NCBI GenBank assembly: GCA_964540695.1
Contig: CAZINS010000001.1
Location: 1 to 64,000 of the forward strand
Length of the DNA: 64,000 nucleotides
Source: DYGA01 sp964540695
Lineage (GTDB): Bacteria; Patescibacteriota; Patescibacteriia; S139-126
Direction of reading: 5' to 3'
Translations under genes and position numbers: made by a program
Notes under the pieces: generated by a model
Databases searched by the model: none
Told to the model about the DNA's origin: nothing
Seen by the model: the letters and a program-made list of their open reading frames with translations, nothing else
Shown here: positions 52,466 through 61,910 of the stretch, piece after piece
Numbering within the stretch: position 1 is the stretch's first letter
Layout: every line of letters begins with the position of its first letter

Positions 52466-54259
52466 TTAAAAATTTATCTTTTGTCCTGGTTGTAATGGTT
52501 CCTGTTTTTCGATTGGATTGGCTTTATCGTCTATAAAAACTGGCGACTGTTTATTTGTTTGGGCTGATTTATCAATAATTTGTAATTTACCTAATGCTTC
52601 AGCTAAAGAAATTTCAGCAGGCGTGTCTTTTAATACATCTTCTACTAAAATTTCTTTTTTTGGTTTACTTAAATTTATTTTATTGACTTTTTTCTCATTG
52701 GAGTGGTTGGAAAAATTTTGTATTTTTTTCGGTATGGTAATCAACTTTTGTTTATATAATTTTAAACAATCCGGACAAAATACCGGCCTAACACCATCAG
52801 GTTTAAATTTTACGTTTATTTCTTTTTGACAGTTTGAACAAGTAGCGGAAAATGTTTCCACCTCGGTTGATTCTTTTGTACTTTCCTTTTTTTCCTTGAT
52901 ACCTGATTTAATTTTTTTCTGATCATTTACCTCACTAGAGCTTGAAGGATTAGTATCAGATTCATCTTCAAATCCTGCCCAGCGAGCAATCTTATCCTCG
53001 ATAACTTCCCTTTTGGTAGCATAACGTTCACGAGTTACTTTGACGATTTTTTCTGCATTCATTTGATCTTTGGGTAATGGAGGTAAAGTCGTAGCGGAAA
53101 AAGGATTGGATGCCACACCGTCAATCATTAATTTTAAATAAATATCATATTTGGTTAAATTTACCAAATCAGTTTCATCAAATGTCGGTACAAATTCTTT
53201 AGCCAAAAATTCAGCATCGTCAGCTCCTACTCTAAATGTCACCAAAGTACCTACATTACCAAAAACTGCATCTCGCACCCTGGTAGAATCATTTGTTACG
53301 AGTTGGGCAATATATTGATGGGCAATAATTAGGTTCAACCTATATTTTCTAGCTTCAGATAAAATATCAGCAAAAGAATTAGTAACAAAATTTTGGAATT
53401 CATCAACATACAAATAAAAATCTTCACGCTTATTTTCAGGCATATCAACTCTGGCCATTACGGCCATTTGGATTTTTGTAATCATCATCGCACCCAGTAA
53501 AGCTGAGGCGTCTTCACCAATCCTACCTTTGGAAAGATTTAATAAAAGAATTTTTTTATTGTCCATTATCTCTCGCAAATCTATAGTAGACTTCACTTGA
53601 CCAACAATATTACGGATAAGGGACAATGACAAAAATTGACCAACTTTGTTTTGAATTGGCGAAATTGCTTCCACCTGAAATTGCTGGTTGTATTTTGGAT
53701 ACTCCTGTGTCCAAAAACTTTTAACAACCGGGTCTTTGATTTTTAGTACTACTTTTTTACGATATTCTTTATCTACTAAAATTCTGGTTACTCCCAACAA
53801 AGTTGCTCCCGGATAATCAAGTAAAGCCAAAATTGCATTACGCAATAAATATTCAAGCCTAGGCCCCCAAGAATCAGCCCATAATTTTTTAAAGATACCA
53901 ATTAGTCCAGAAGCTACTAAATTTTTTTGATGAGGTTCATCGATTGACTCTAAAATATTAAAAGCTAGTGGGTAATCAACATCTGCCGGATTGAAATATA
54001 CCACATCGTTTATACGACTAGCCGGTACAGCGTTAAGTAAATCTTCTACTAATTCTCCATGTGGATCAACCACAGCCAAACCATTGCCATTGTTTATATC
54101 CTGAATAGCCATGTTTTTTAACATTTCAGACTTACCCATACCAGTTTTACCAACTACATACATATGCCGACGACGATCATCGCGTTTAATACCAAATTCT
54201 CTGGTTTGATTGCGAAAATTTGTTCTACCAAAATAGGTTACTTCGGGGTTGTATTTCAT
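52466..54259 (-). CDS. VirD4/DUF87-like ATPase with C-terminal zinc ribbon
   Basis: 597 aa. Motor domain: RDDRRRHMYVVGKTGMGKSE (Walker A about 35-42), LAVVDPHGEL, YLYVDEFQNFVT (Walker B-like, about 292). After about 430 a charged linker leads to a zinc ribbon CSNCQKEI...FCPDCLK (about 475-500), then a Lys/Pro-rich tail with an acidic helix. Together with the next gene upstream it equals the single 817-aa protein at 13935-16388. No membrane segment in this half. Confidence 0.85.
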   Translation of the reverse strand: MKYNPEVTYFGRTNFRNQTREFGIKRDDRRRHMYVVGKTGMGKSEMLKNMAIQDINNGNGLAVVDPHGELVEDLLNAVPASRINDVVYFNPADVDYPLAFNILESIDEPHQKNLVASGLIGIFKKLWADSWGPRLEYLLRNAILALLDYPGATLLGVTRILVDKEYRKKVVLKIKDPVVKSFWTQEYPKYNQQFQVEAISPIQNKVGQFLSLSLIRNIVGQVKSTIDLREIMDNKKILLLNLSKGRIGEDASALLGAMMITKIQMAVMARVDMPENKREDFYLYVDEFQNFVTNSFADILSEARKYRLNLIIAHQYIAQLVTNDSTRVRDAVFGNVGTLVTFRVGADDAEFLAKEFVPTFDETDLVNLTKYDIYLKLMIDGVASNPFSATTLPPLPKDQMNAEKIVKVTRERYATKREVIEDKIARWAGFEDESDTNPSSSSEVNDQKKIKSGIKEKKESTKESTEVETFSATCSNCQKEINVKFKPDGVRPVFCPDCLKLYKQKLITIPKKIQNFSNHSNEKKVNKINLSKPKKEILVEDVLKDTPAEISLAEALGKLQIIDKSAQTNKQSPVFIDDKANPIEKQEPLQPGQKINF

Positions 54260-54263
54260 ATTA

Positions 54264-55805
54264 TTAAAAAGGTAAATTAGTTGGTGGTTGACCTTTACTT
54301 ATCTTCTCACTAGCTAAGTCATCATTATTTAATCCTTGATTTGCTTTATCTTTATTTTTTTCAATCTCTTCAACAACTACTGTAAAATCATTTAAATTAT
54401 TTTCTTCTACCTGTTCTTCTCTATTATATAAATCATTTTTAATTTGTCTTGTCTTTTCTTCTGGTATAACAACTGAAATTGAATCATCATTTTCTAAGTT
54501 AAAATCTACTGGTAAAGCAGCTGGCGGTTCTGAGCGTTTACTCTCTACTTTTTTAACCAAAGGTGCTTTCACTGTCATATTAGGAAAATGATAAACTGTA
54601 GCCAGCTCTTCGATATTCAATATAAAAGGATAATTTCCAAATCTCGAATCACCAATTCTACTTTTATAAGCATTAATAATCTTAGTTTGCTTCTTAGCCA
54701 TTCTTTGTTCCACTCGCCAATAATCTGCTTTGGTTGTAGTAGTCTTAACTTTTGTAAAAAAATTCATATTTAAAGTATTGAACTGATTTAAACCTCCCAT
54801 AATAGGTGCTACACCGCGATTTTTGTCAAAAATTTCTCGACGGGATAAATAAATAAATCTACCTTTGGTTAAAAATCCAATTTTTGACATTTTTTCTTCT
54901 ATCGCTTGAAGAACATCTTTTTGCCCGCTGGTTAGATACAATATCTTATTAGGTGCATCTTCCCTTTTGGCTTGGACATCAGCAGAACCTTCGGCATTTA
55001 CTACTAAGGTATCACCCATAAATTTCATAAATGTCAAAAACGGTGAGGTTAAATAATAACCCAAATCTTTTTTTTCTGGTTGCTTTTCTCCGATTATTTT
55101 TTTTACTTCCTTCTCACACTCTAACTTCCAACTACTATCATTAATTGGGGTAATAACCCATTGTAAACAAGCAAACTCTCCCCTACGCAAATGAGACATT
55201 ACCTCAAGTAATGAAGATATGGGATCTTTTATTTCCTGAGACAGTGTATGCTCAAACCTAGGATAAGTCCTAATCGGATATGGATTTTTATTACCAAGTT
55301 TTAAATCTGTCCCCCATAAATTGTAAGTTTCATTGGGAAAATCATCAGGAAAATTTGCAGTATAATCAGGTACTTCTATAATTTCTGCATCAGGATATTG
55401 TGCAAAAAAAGCAGCCTCAACCACGTCACGATATCTTTCCGGTGTATGAATAATGTACTGAATATAACCTTCCAAACTTACTAATTCTAAACTAAAAGAA
55501 AGTTGATGATTGCCCAACCAATACTTTTCATACAAATTAGGTCCACTTAGAGTACCAGCTAAGGTAGCAAATACTTGTTCCACCGCTTTGGGTGATTGTT
55601 CATTGTTTTTTGGTATATCTATAGCCAATAAAATAAACTTTATACCATTTAGATATTTTGCCTGACGAGCAGGTAACCAAAACCAATGTATAAATATTTT
55701 AAATATAAAAGACAAAAAAAATAGAGCCAATATACTTAGCACTATGATGCCGATAATATAAAACAATCGAGGATTTGAATTAATAAATGATAGGTCAATA
55801 ACCAT
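54264..55805 (-). CDS. Membrane-anchored partner of the VirD4-like ATPase
   Basis: 513 aa. Membrane helix (about 13-40), a large alpha/beta domain with YIQYIIHTPERYRDVVEAAF, ILNIEELATVYHFP (about 395-409), then a disordered acidic C-terminus. Homologous by eye to the N-terminal 370 residues of the 817-aa ATPase. It would anchor and position the motor encoded 4 bp downstream. Confidence 0.75.
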   Translation of the reverse strand: MVIDLSFINSNPRLFYIIGIIVLSILALFFLSFIFKIFIHWFWLPARQAKYLNGIKFILLAIDIPKNNEQSPKAVEQVFATLAGTLSGPNLYEKYWLGNHQLSFSLELVSLEGYIQYIIHTPERYRDVVEAAFFAQYPDAEIIEVPDYTANFPDDFPNETYNLWGTDLKLGNKNPYPIRTYPRFEHTLSQEIKDPISSLLEVMSHLRRGEFACLQWVITPINDSSWKLECEKEVKKIIGEKQPEKKDLGYYLTSPFLTFMKFMGDTLVVNAEGSADVQAKREDAPNKILYLTSGQKDVLQAIEEKMSKIGFLTKGRFIYLSRREIFDKNRGVAPIMGGLNQFNTLNMNFFTKVKTTTTKADYWRVEQRMAKKQTKIINAYKSRIGDSRFGNYPFILNIEELATVYHFPNMTVKAPLVKKVESKRSEPPAALPVDFNLENDDSISVVIPEEKTRQIKNDLYNREEQVEENNLNDFTVVVEEIEKNKDKANQGLNNDDLASEKISKGQPPTNLPF

Positions 55806-55808
55806 ACT

Positions 55809-56930
55809 TTATTGATCGAGAGCTAATTTATAAGTCCCATCTTGATTTTTGTGAAATTTTTTCTTGTTCATCAAAGACAAGACGATGGTACTATCTTTCA
55901 CTAAACGCTTTTTTAAAACTTCTTTAATTATTTCTGATTTAGTCAAGGGTCGATCAGAATTTTTTATTAAATCAACTATCACATCAGCCACTACTCCTGG
56001 TTTATAACCCCATTCTTTCAAGGCATAAATCCCCCGACCGATTAAAACATAGCGATCATGATCTAAAATTAATTCATTATGAATGGTAGCGGCGTGGGCT
56101 TTTTTACCATCAAAACTGGCTTCATTTATTTTTTTGGCAATATCACGAAAATGCATTGGTTGACCTTCGTGTTTTAAAACCAAATAAATTTTGTCATTCA
56201 TCCTACGAGGAGTAATTAAGTTCCAATTTCTCATCCCCCAATCATTAAAAGGATTTACTTTTAACTTTTTTGATAATTTTATGTAAGACAAAAAGACATC
56301 TTCATTTAAATCTACTGACCATTGATTAATATCAACTTGATTTTTAAATACTAACCAAAGTTCATGAGCGGAAAATAATTTATCAGCTTTTTTTACTATA
56401 TCTTCAGTTGCAGCAATTACATTTTCCAAAATTTCCAAATTAAAATCCGGCAACTGCCAACCTGCTTTTATATTTTTTGAATCTTTTATTTGTAAAAAAT
56501 GATCTTTTATTAATTCTAGAAAAAATACTACAAAATTATCTTCAACTTTTTCGTTAACCGACTCTTTAACATGAAAAATTAATTCATTGTTTTCAATCAC
56601 CCCCCCACTCTCTCTTATTATCTGCTCTACTACTAGTAATGATTGACTTAACTCTTTATTATCTTTTAATAATTTTTTTAATAATTTTATAGTCGCTACT
56701 TCAATTTGCCTCACTCTTTCTCTTGTTATATTGTATATTTTACCTATATCCTCGAGAGTATATTTTTCAGCTTTGTCGTTTAAACCATGACGGAGATAGA
56801 TAACATTTTTTTCTCTTTCTGGTAAATCAACGGATAATTTTTCCACAATTAACTTAGGGTTAAAAACCTCTTTTTCTTCATTAATTTGAGTGGCAATAAC
56901 TTTTTCTAAGATTGATTCTTGTTCTGACAT
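55809..56930 (-). CDS. Sigma-70 region 4 plus HARE-HTH DNA-binding protein
   Basis: 373 aa. Residues 36-90 match sigma region 4: LPEREKNVIYLRHGL, then YTLEDIGKIYNITRERVRQI (HTH). Residues 244-306 are a HARE-HTH domain (HEGQPMHFRDIAKKINEASF, then HNELILDHDRYVLIGRG and YALKEWGY), as in the RpoE delta factor and ASXL proteins; 310-370 looks like another winged helix. No sigma region 2 is present, so it is more likely an RNA-polymerase-associated regulator than a full sigma factor. It leads into the ATPase/RuBisCO gene run, 3 bp gap. Confidence 0.82.
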   Translation of the reverse strand: MSEQESILEKVIATQINEEKEVFNPKLIVEKLSVDLPEREKNVIYLRHGLNDKAEKYTLEDIGKIYNITRERVRQIEVATIKLLKKLLKDNKELSQSLLVVEQIIRESGGVIENNELIFHVKESVNEKVEDNFVVFFLELIKDHFLQIKDSKNIKAGWQLPDFNLEILENVIAATEDIVKKADKLFSAHELWLVFKNQVDINQWSVDLNEDVFLSYIKLSKKLKVNPFNDWGMRNWNLITPRRMNDKIYLVLKHEGQPMHFRDIAKKINEASFDGKKAHAATIHNELILDHDRYVLIGRGIYALKEWGYKPGVVADVIVDLIKNSDRPLTKSEIIKEVLKKRLVKDSTIVLSLMNKKKFHKNQDGTYKLALDQ

Positions 56931-57054
56931 ACCAAAAAATTATACTATACTATTATTAGTATACCAAATTTTTGCTTTTCTGTCAAATATATGATTTATT
57001 AAAAACAAGCTGGTAAACACCTTGGGTTTTAATAAATTAGTTATAAATATATAA

Positions 57055-57531
57055 TTAAATTTCTGATTGGATTTTTCTAATATCTTTTAGTATTTCTTGA
57101 GGGTGTTTGTTAATATCAAATTTTTTGTATATTTTGACTATTCTACCTACAGGATTAATTAAAAAAGTTTGCCTTGAAATAGTATTAATCTTTTTCCCAA
57201 AAAAATTTTTAATCCCCCCAACCTGATACTTAGTAATCACTCGCCTGTTTTCATCTGATAACAAAACAAAGGGTAAATTGAATTTATTGATAAATTTGTC
57301 ATGTGAAATTTTATTATCTGCGCTAACACCTAAAATTTTTATATTATTTTCTTTAAAAATTATAAAACTATCTCTAAAAGCACATGCTTCTAGAGTACAA
57401 CCAGGTGTGTTATCTTTTGGGTAAAAATATAAAACTAACCAACTACCTCGATAATTGCTGATTTTATGCTTTTTCCCATACTGATCAGGCAAAACAAAAT
57501 TAGGAGCAACTTTGCCTAAAAGTGTATTCAT
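57055..57531 (-). CDS. bcp: Thioredoxin-dependent peroxiredoxin (Bcp/PrxQ)
   Basis: About 158 aa from ATG 57531 (MNTLLGKVAPNFVLPDQYGK); the frame is open to 57591 but that overlaps the EamA gene, and 57531 forms an ATGA overlap with its stop. Peroxidatic Cys and resolving Cys are in NTPGCTLEACAFRD. FYPKDNTPG is the PrxQ signature. Reduces H2O2 and lipid peroxides. Confidence 0.93.
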   Translation of the reverse strand: MNTLLGKVAPNFVLPDQYGKKHKISNYRGSWLVLYFYPKDNTPGCTLEACAFRDSFIIFKENNIKILGVSADNKISHDKFINKFNLPFVLLSDENRRVITKYQVGGIKNFFGKKINTISRQTFLINPVGRIVKIYKKFDINKHPQEILKDIRKIQSEI

Positions 57532-57950
57532 TTTAAACTTATTAAAACAGCGCCAGCGGCCATCATTAAACTTCCCATTATACTTTTCCATCCAAAACCT
57601 TCACTTAAAAAAATACCCGCTAACAAAACCACAAATACTATACTTAATCTATCAATCGCCACCACCTTTGTAGCCACGCCAGATTTCAAAGCATAAAAAT
57701 AAAACAACCATGACAAAGCACCGGCAATACCGGCCAAAACTATTAACCACCAATCGCGACTGTGAATTGATGACCAGGTAAAACCTTGCCATTTACCTAA
57801 TAAAATACTTACTACCAATAAAAATAAAGCCATTACCAACGAACGGATAGTAGTTGCTAAGGTTGAATCTATATTTTTTAGACCAAGTTTACCAAAAATT
57901 GCAACTAGTGCCGCACTAATCGCTGCCAAAAAAGCATAAAATTGCCACAT
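57528..57950 (-). CDS. EamA-family membrane protein, single domain
   Basis: 140 aa with five membrane helices, one EamA/DMT repeat rather than the usual two. Ends in the typical FLSEGFGWKSIMGSLMMAAG helix. It would need to dimerise to form a transporter. In operon with the isomerase (14 bp) and bcp (4 bp overlap). Confidence 0.82.
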   Translation of the reverse strand: MWQFYAFLAAISAALVAIFGKLGLKNIDSTLATTIRSLVMALFLLVVSILLGKWQGFTWSSIHSRDWWLIVLAGIAGALSWLFYFYALKSGVATKVVAIDRLSIVFVVLLAGIFLSEGFGWKSIMGSLMMAAGAVLISLK

Positions 57951-57964
57951 ATCGATAATTTATC

Positions 57965-58942
57965 TTAATGATTTATTCTTTTTTTAAACTCTTCAACCAT
58001 GGGTACTTGTTCGGCTTCATGATTAAAATGCCTGGCTAGATAAAAAGCTGTCCAATCAGCCAAAATTAAACTGGAAAAAACTTTATCCAAATTATTTTTT
58101 CCTATTAGTATAATATTTTTTACTGGTAATCTTTTTTCATGATATAACTGGAATAATACTTCCATTCGTTTTCGGTTTTGAGGGTGATCAGATTCGTCCA
58201 CCAAAAATAAAATATAAAAACGATCTGCTAAATAACGACTCTTTTCATTTAAATCAAACCCAGTCATTTCATTATGATTTAACTCTGGTACCACATTGTG
58301 AAAAGCTGGAATTTTTCCAGTTTCATTGAATTTAATTTTCCAATTATAACCAATGCTATAATTTTTTTTACTTGTAATTATAATAGGCACAAAACCTGCT
58401 AATTCATCGGCAATATCAGCACCACTAATTTTTAATTCAGCCATTCGAGCAGTTAATAAACCAACTAAGTCACTAGTTTGCTTAGCAATATCATCTCTTT
58501 GCATCACCGCTAACAAAGCCATAAAACTATAACCCAAAGCACTGCGAGGTTGAATACCCGTATTTGGCAATTGAATAAATGGTACTTTATCTTTTTTAGC
58601 CAATTCCAAGAGGATGCCTCCAACAGCAATCACAACTCTGGGTAAATTTTTATTTTTTGCTAGATGATAACCATCAATAGTCTCTTCTGTATTACCAGAG
58701 TAAGAACTAAATATAAATAAACATTTTTTTAATTCATCGACAGGTATATTTGGCAAACCATAATCACTATGAATTATCAAATTTATTTCTAGATCAATAT
58801 TTTTTATGATATCAGCCGCTAAATGAGAACCACCCATACCGCAAACAATATATTTTTTATATTTACTTAAATCAGTCTTATTTACTAGTTCTGGCTTAAA
58901 AGTAAATTGCTCAGGGAAGTTATTTATTGCTTGTTCCATCAT
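57965..58942 (-). CDS. Bifunctional phosphoglucose/phosphomannose isomerase-like (SIS)
   Basis: 325 aa. Two SIS domains: VCGMGGSHLAADIIK (about 33-47), FSSYSGNTEETIDGY (about 78-92), and the catalytic-loop PELNHNEMTGF (about 219-229, with Glu/His). Interconverts glucose-6-P or mannose-6-P with fructose-6-P, linking central metabolism to sugar nucleotides for the glycan locus. Confidence 0.9.
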   Translation of the reverse strand: MMEQAINNFPEQFTFKPELVNKTDLSKYKKYIVCGMGGSHLAADIIKNIDLEINLIIHSDYGLPNIPVDELKKCLFIFSSYSGNTEETIDGYHLAKNKNLPRVVIAVGGILLELAKKDKVPFIQLPNTGIQPRSALGYSFMALLAVMQRDDIAKQTSDLVGLLTARMAELKISGADIADELAGFVPIIITSKKNYSIGYNWKIKFNETGKIPAFHNVVPELNHNEMTGFDLNEKSRYLADRFYILFLVDESDHPQNRKRMEVLFQLYHEKRLPVKNIILIGKNNLDKVFSSLILADWTAFYLARHFNHEAEQVPMVEEFKKRINH

Positions 58943-58943
58943 A

Positions 58944-59666
58944 TTAGTTTTTAGCTATATTGATTAACTCTAACCAAATTTCATAAGGTACTACTCCTTC
59001 TGTTTTTTGCCCATTTATATAAAAAGTCGGAGTGGCCCTAACACCCACATCATAGCCATCATTTAAATCCTGACTAACCTCATTGCTATATTTTCCTGAC
59101 TCTAAACAATCAGTAAAAACCACCAAATCAAGATTTAGTCTTTGGGCATAAAGTAATAAATAACCTAAATCTAATTTATCTTGGTTTTGAAACAATAAAT
59201 CATGGTATTCCCAAAATTTTTCTTGATCAAAGGCACACTGGGCTGCTTCGGCAGCAAGTCGTGCTTGCGGATGAATTTCATCTATAGGAAAATCACGGTA
59301 AATAAAATAAACATCATTAGGAAAATTCTTTAGCAATTGTCTGATGATAGAATGGGCTTGGGCACAATAAGGACATTGAAAATCTGAAAACTCTACTACT
59401 TGTAAAGGCGCGTTGGGGTTGCCTAAACTAGGATCAGTAGTAGTATAAATTTTTTCAACACTAGCTTGATTGGCAGTCGGTTGTATTGTCTCATTTGGAC
59501 GTGAATTTAAATATGCAAATAAAACTGAAACAGCCAACCAAATCAAAGTAACAATAATTACAAATAATAATATCCAAAAACGCCAACGTTGATAAAATTT
59601 CCTTTGGTTGGGAAAATTATTACTAACAGCTGGATCCGATTTTTGCTCTAAGTTTAATTCACTCAT
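58944..59666 (-). CDS. DsbA-like thiol:disulfide oxidoreductase, membrane-anchored
   Basis: 240 aa. One N-terminal membrane helix (about 31-52), then thioredoxin fold with CPYC at 98-101 (FSDFQCPYCAQ) and the helical insertion of DsbA. cis-Pro in RATPTFYING. Likely oxidises Cys-rich exported proteins such as the surface protein at 7591. Leaderless-type promoter; heads the operon with the isomerase, EamA and bcp genes. Confidence 0.92.
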   Translation of the reverse strand: MSELNLEQKSDPAVSNNFPNQRKFYQRWRFWILLFVIIVTLIWLAVSVLFAYLNSRPNETIQPTANQASVEKIYTTTDPSLGNPNAPLQVVEFSDFQCPYCAQAHSIIRQLLKNFPNDVYFIYRDFPIDEIHPQARLAAEAAQCAFDQEKFWEYHDLLFQNQDKLDLGYLLLYAQRLNLDLVVFTDCLESGKYSNEVSQDLNDGYDVGVRATPTFYINGQKTEGVVPYEIWLELINIAKN

Positions 59667-59672
59667 ATTAAT

Positions 59673-59678
59673 ATTATA
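59673..59678 (-). promoter_or_regulatory. Extended -10 promoter, dsbA-like operon (leaderless type)
   Basis: TGC-TATAAT on the minus strand and six bases to ATG 59666. Confidence 0.7.
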
Positions 59679-59716
59679 GCAAATTAACTATCACTTGAGC
59701 TAATTCAAATAAGTAT

Positions 59717-59741
59717 AAAACCCGCCGACGCGGCGGGTTTT
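59717..59741 (-). terminator. Terminator of the second DsbA-like gene
   Basis: AAAACCCGCCG pairs with CGGCGGGTTTT around the loop ACG; strongly GC-rich stem and T-run, 8 bp past the stop at 59749. Confidence 0.9.
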
Positions 59742-59748
59742 AAGTAAA

Positions 59749-60516
59749 TTAATTTTGTAATAACGGATCAAGTACAGATTTAATATTAGCGATAGGTAAA
59801 GCTCCGCTTATAGGAATTTTTTGACCATCACGAGTTAAAGCAACAGAATAAGGTGTACCTTGTCCCCCGCTATTAATAGCGTCTTGATATTGACTCTGTA
59901 CTTTATCTTTATAAGTACCCTTACTTAAACAATCATTAAAACTTGTTTCATTGATACCAACGGCTTTGGCAAAACCAACTAAATCATCGGTGCTCTCTTC
60001 ATATAATCTATCAAGATAGGTCCAAAAAGCTTCATTGCTACCCAAAGCAGCTACACATTCTGCGGCTTCTGCTTTTTTTCTGGCCTCAGGGTGAAGTGAA
60101 TCAAGGGGGAAATGTCTATATACCCAAGCAATCTGCCCTTGGTAATCAGCCAAAATTTGTTTCATAGTCGGATGAAATCTTTGACAATATGGACAATCAA
60201 TATCAGAAAATTCAACAATAACCACCTTAGCATTTTCTATATCGCCTCTGATATGATCATCAGTACTTATTGGGACAATACTTATTTCTTTAACATTTCC
60301 TGTATCAGTGGTATCAGTACCAGCACTAGGTACATTATTACTTGGTTTGTTAAAATCAGCTAACACTTTGTCATTGTTGGCTTTACTGGTTGTACTGCCA
60401 CTAAACAATAACCAAAAAAAGCCAACACTAAAAATTATTAGTAAGGTGGCCACTATACCAAAAACAAATGACTTACCTGGACCTAAATATTCAAACAAAC
60501 TAGGTTTTTTCTCCAT
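59749..60516 (-). CDS. DsbA-like thiol:disulfide oxidoreductase, membrane-anchored
   Basis: 255 aa. Membrane helix (about 16-39), Ser/Thr/Asn linker, then thioredoxin fold with CPYC at 108-111 (FSDIDCPYCQRFHP) and QGTPYSVAL near the cis-Pro. A paralogue of the next gene with its own terminator. Confidence 0.92.
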   Translation of the reverse strand: MEKKPSLFEYLGPGKSFVFGIVATLLIIFSVGFFWLLFSGSTTSKANNDKVLADFNKPSNNVPSAGTDTTDTGNVKEISIVPISTDDHIRGDIENAKVVIVEFSDIDCPYCQRFHPTMKQILADYQGQIAWVYRHFPLDSLHPEARKKAEAAECVAALGSNEAFWTYLDRLYEESTDDLVGFAKAVGINETSFNDCLSKGTYKDKVQSQYQDAINSGGQGTPYSVALTRDGQKIPISGALPIANIKSVLDPLLQN

Positions 60517-60566
60517 ATATTTAATTTTTAATTAATAATGAAACTAAAATAAGGATAGCAAAAATA

Positions 60567-61616
60567 TTATTCTGGCACAACTGTAGTTGTGGAAGTAACA
60601 ATTAATGATTGTGGTAAAAGTTTACCAGCTTCAATGACCGGAACGATTACTATCTTCAAAACTACTGATTTATTAAAATTAGTTGACAAATAATCGGTTA
60701 ACTCGGAAACTTGAGATTTACTAATAGACTGGTCACTACGAATGGTAACGTTAATGTGTAAAATTCTATCAATCTCTTTTATCTCCAAATCAGACACTTT
60801 AGCATAAGGCAATTCAACTTCCAAAACTTCCCTCACCACTTTAGATCTTTTTTCTTCTGTGATGGTACGTGTAGTAATAAAAAATAAAGGAATTAAAACA
60901 ATCAAAAACATTAAAACAAACCAACGAATATTTGATCGTCTTACTTCTTTACCCTCTAAAGTTGAAGGTCCACGAAATTTAGCTAATAAAAACAAAACTC
61001 CAGCTGCAAAAATAATAGCTACTAAATTTGATAAAAATAAAAGAAGACTACCACCAGCTGCTTCTATATCATTTTGGGAAACAGCCAATCCAGTTACAGC
61101 CAGAGGAGGTACCAAAGCAGCTGCAACTACTACCCCAGCCATAGCGTTTCCTAACTTAGGGTAAGAAATAACAAATGCACCAACAAAACCAGATGCCAAG
61201 GCAATAAATAATTCGTATAGCGTAGGGTGTGTCCGAGAAATTATTTCTTGGCCACTATTAATATGGGGTAAGAAAAAACCAATTACTAAAGCAACTGAAA
61301 ATATAATAACCACGGCTTTAATAAAAGTAAAAAAAGATTTTTCAAAAATTTTCCCTCGCCCCATTAAAATCGCCAGTGACATCAAAAAAATCGGCCAAAC
61401 TAAAGGTGCAATCAACATACCACCGATTACTACGGCGGCTGAATCAATAATTAATCCCAGGGTTATAATAACTGAGGAAAAAAAACATAAAATATAAAAA
61501 TCAAAATCACCTTTGGCATTATCTTTTATCTGGTCATAAACTTTCTCTTGTCTGTCTGTTGAAATTCTAAATGATTCTAAGGTAAATAAATCAGAAATAA
61601 ATTTAGGTAATATCAT
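60567..61616 (-). CDS. DUF389 (TIGR00341-type) membrane protein
   Basis: 349 aa with about six to seven membrane helices between residues 40 and 250, starting with the typical DFYILCFFSSVIITLGLIID and IGGMLIAPLVWPI. The C-terminal 90 residues form a soluble alpha/beta domain with ISKSQVSELTDYL. Function of the family unknown; topology suggests transport. Confidence 0.85.
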   Translation of the reverse strand: MILPKFISDLFTLESFRISTDRQEKVYDQIKDNAKGDFDFYILCFFSSVIITLGLIIDSAAVVIGGMLIAPLVWPIFLMSLAILMGRGKIFEKSFFTFIKAVVIIFSVALVIGFFLPHINSGQEIISRTHPTLYELFIALASGFVGAFVISYPKLGNAMAGVVVAAALVPPLAVTGLAVSQNDIEAAGGSLLLFLSNLVAIIFAAGVLFLLAKFRGPSTLEGKEVRRSNIRWFVLMFLIVLIPLFFITTRTITEEKRSKVVREVLEVELPYAKVSDLEIKEIDRILHINVTIRSDQSISKSQVSELTDYLSTNFNKSVVLKIVIVPVIEAGKLLPQSLIVTSTTTVVPE

Positions 61617-61622
61617 TACTTA

Positions 61623-61628
61623 ATTATA
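61623..61628 (-). promoter_or_regulatory. Extended -10 promoter, DUF389 gene (leaderless type)
   Basis: TGC-TATAAT on the minus strand, six bases to ATG 61616; possible TTGTAT -35 with a 16-bp spacer. Confidence 0.7.
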
Positions 61629-61651
61629 GCAATTTTTTCCCCAGATACAAA

Positions 61652-61680
61652 TTGACAATATTTTTTAAAAATAATAAATT
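61652..61680 (+). promoter_or_regulatory. Promoter of the 61.7 kb small transcript
   Basis: TTGACA (61652-61657), 17-bp spacer, TAAATT (61675-61680) on the plus strand, back to back with the DUF389 promoter. Expected start near 61687. Confidence 0.6.
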
Positions 61681-61706
61681 TAAATTCTATCAAACAGGAG
61701 GGCCCA

Positions 61707-61859
61707 ATGATAGATCAAATCAAAGTTATCTTTAATTTAAATTGTTCTTTTTTAATCCCTCTCTGTTTTGGTACAACAAAAACGTGTACAGTATGTACAC
61801 AAAATAAACAATCCGTTAAATCCTTGCACCGCTATGACCTCACCATCGAACCTGGTTAG
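61707..61859 (+). CDS. Possible small Cys-rich protein, 50 aa
   Basis: ATG 61707 has AGGAGG five bases upstream, one of three strong Shine-Dalgarno sites seen in the window. The product starts MIDQIKVIFNLNCSFLIPLC and goes on with FGTTKTCTVCTQNKQ, so it has four Cys including a CxxC, then a basic end. The stop TAG falls in the loop of RNA stem P4. Codon use is more GC-rich than the neighbours. It may be a leader peptide for the structured RNA, a metal- or thiol-binding miniprotein, or chance. Confidence 0.4.
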   Translation: MIDQIKVIFNLNCSFLIPLCFGTTKTCTVCTQNKQSVKSLHRYDLTIEPG

Positions 61860-61910
61860 CCAGGTAAAAATAGATTTAACGAACTGATAAATTTGTACCA
61901 AAAAATAAAA

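Noticed and set aside
61760..61905. SRP RNA, 6S RNA, tmRNA or a known riboswitch at 61.7 kb
   Set aside because: Neither strand shows the GGAAG-type SRP tetraloop region, the tRNA-like ends of tmRNA, or any riboswitch core I can recognise, so no family name was given.
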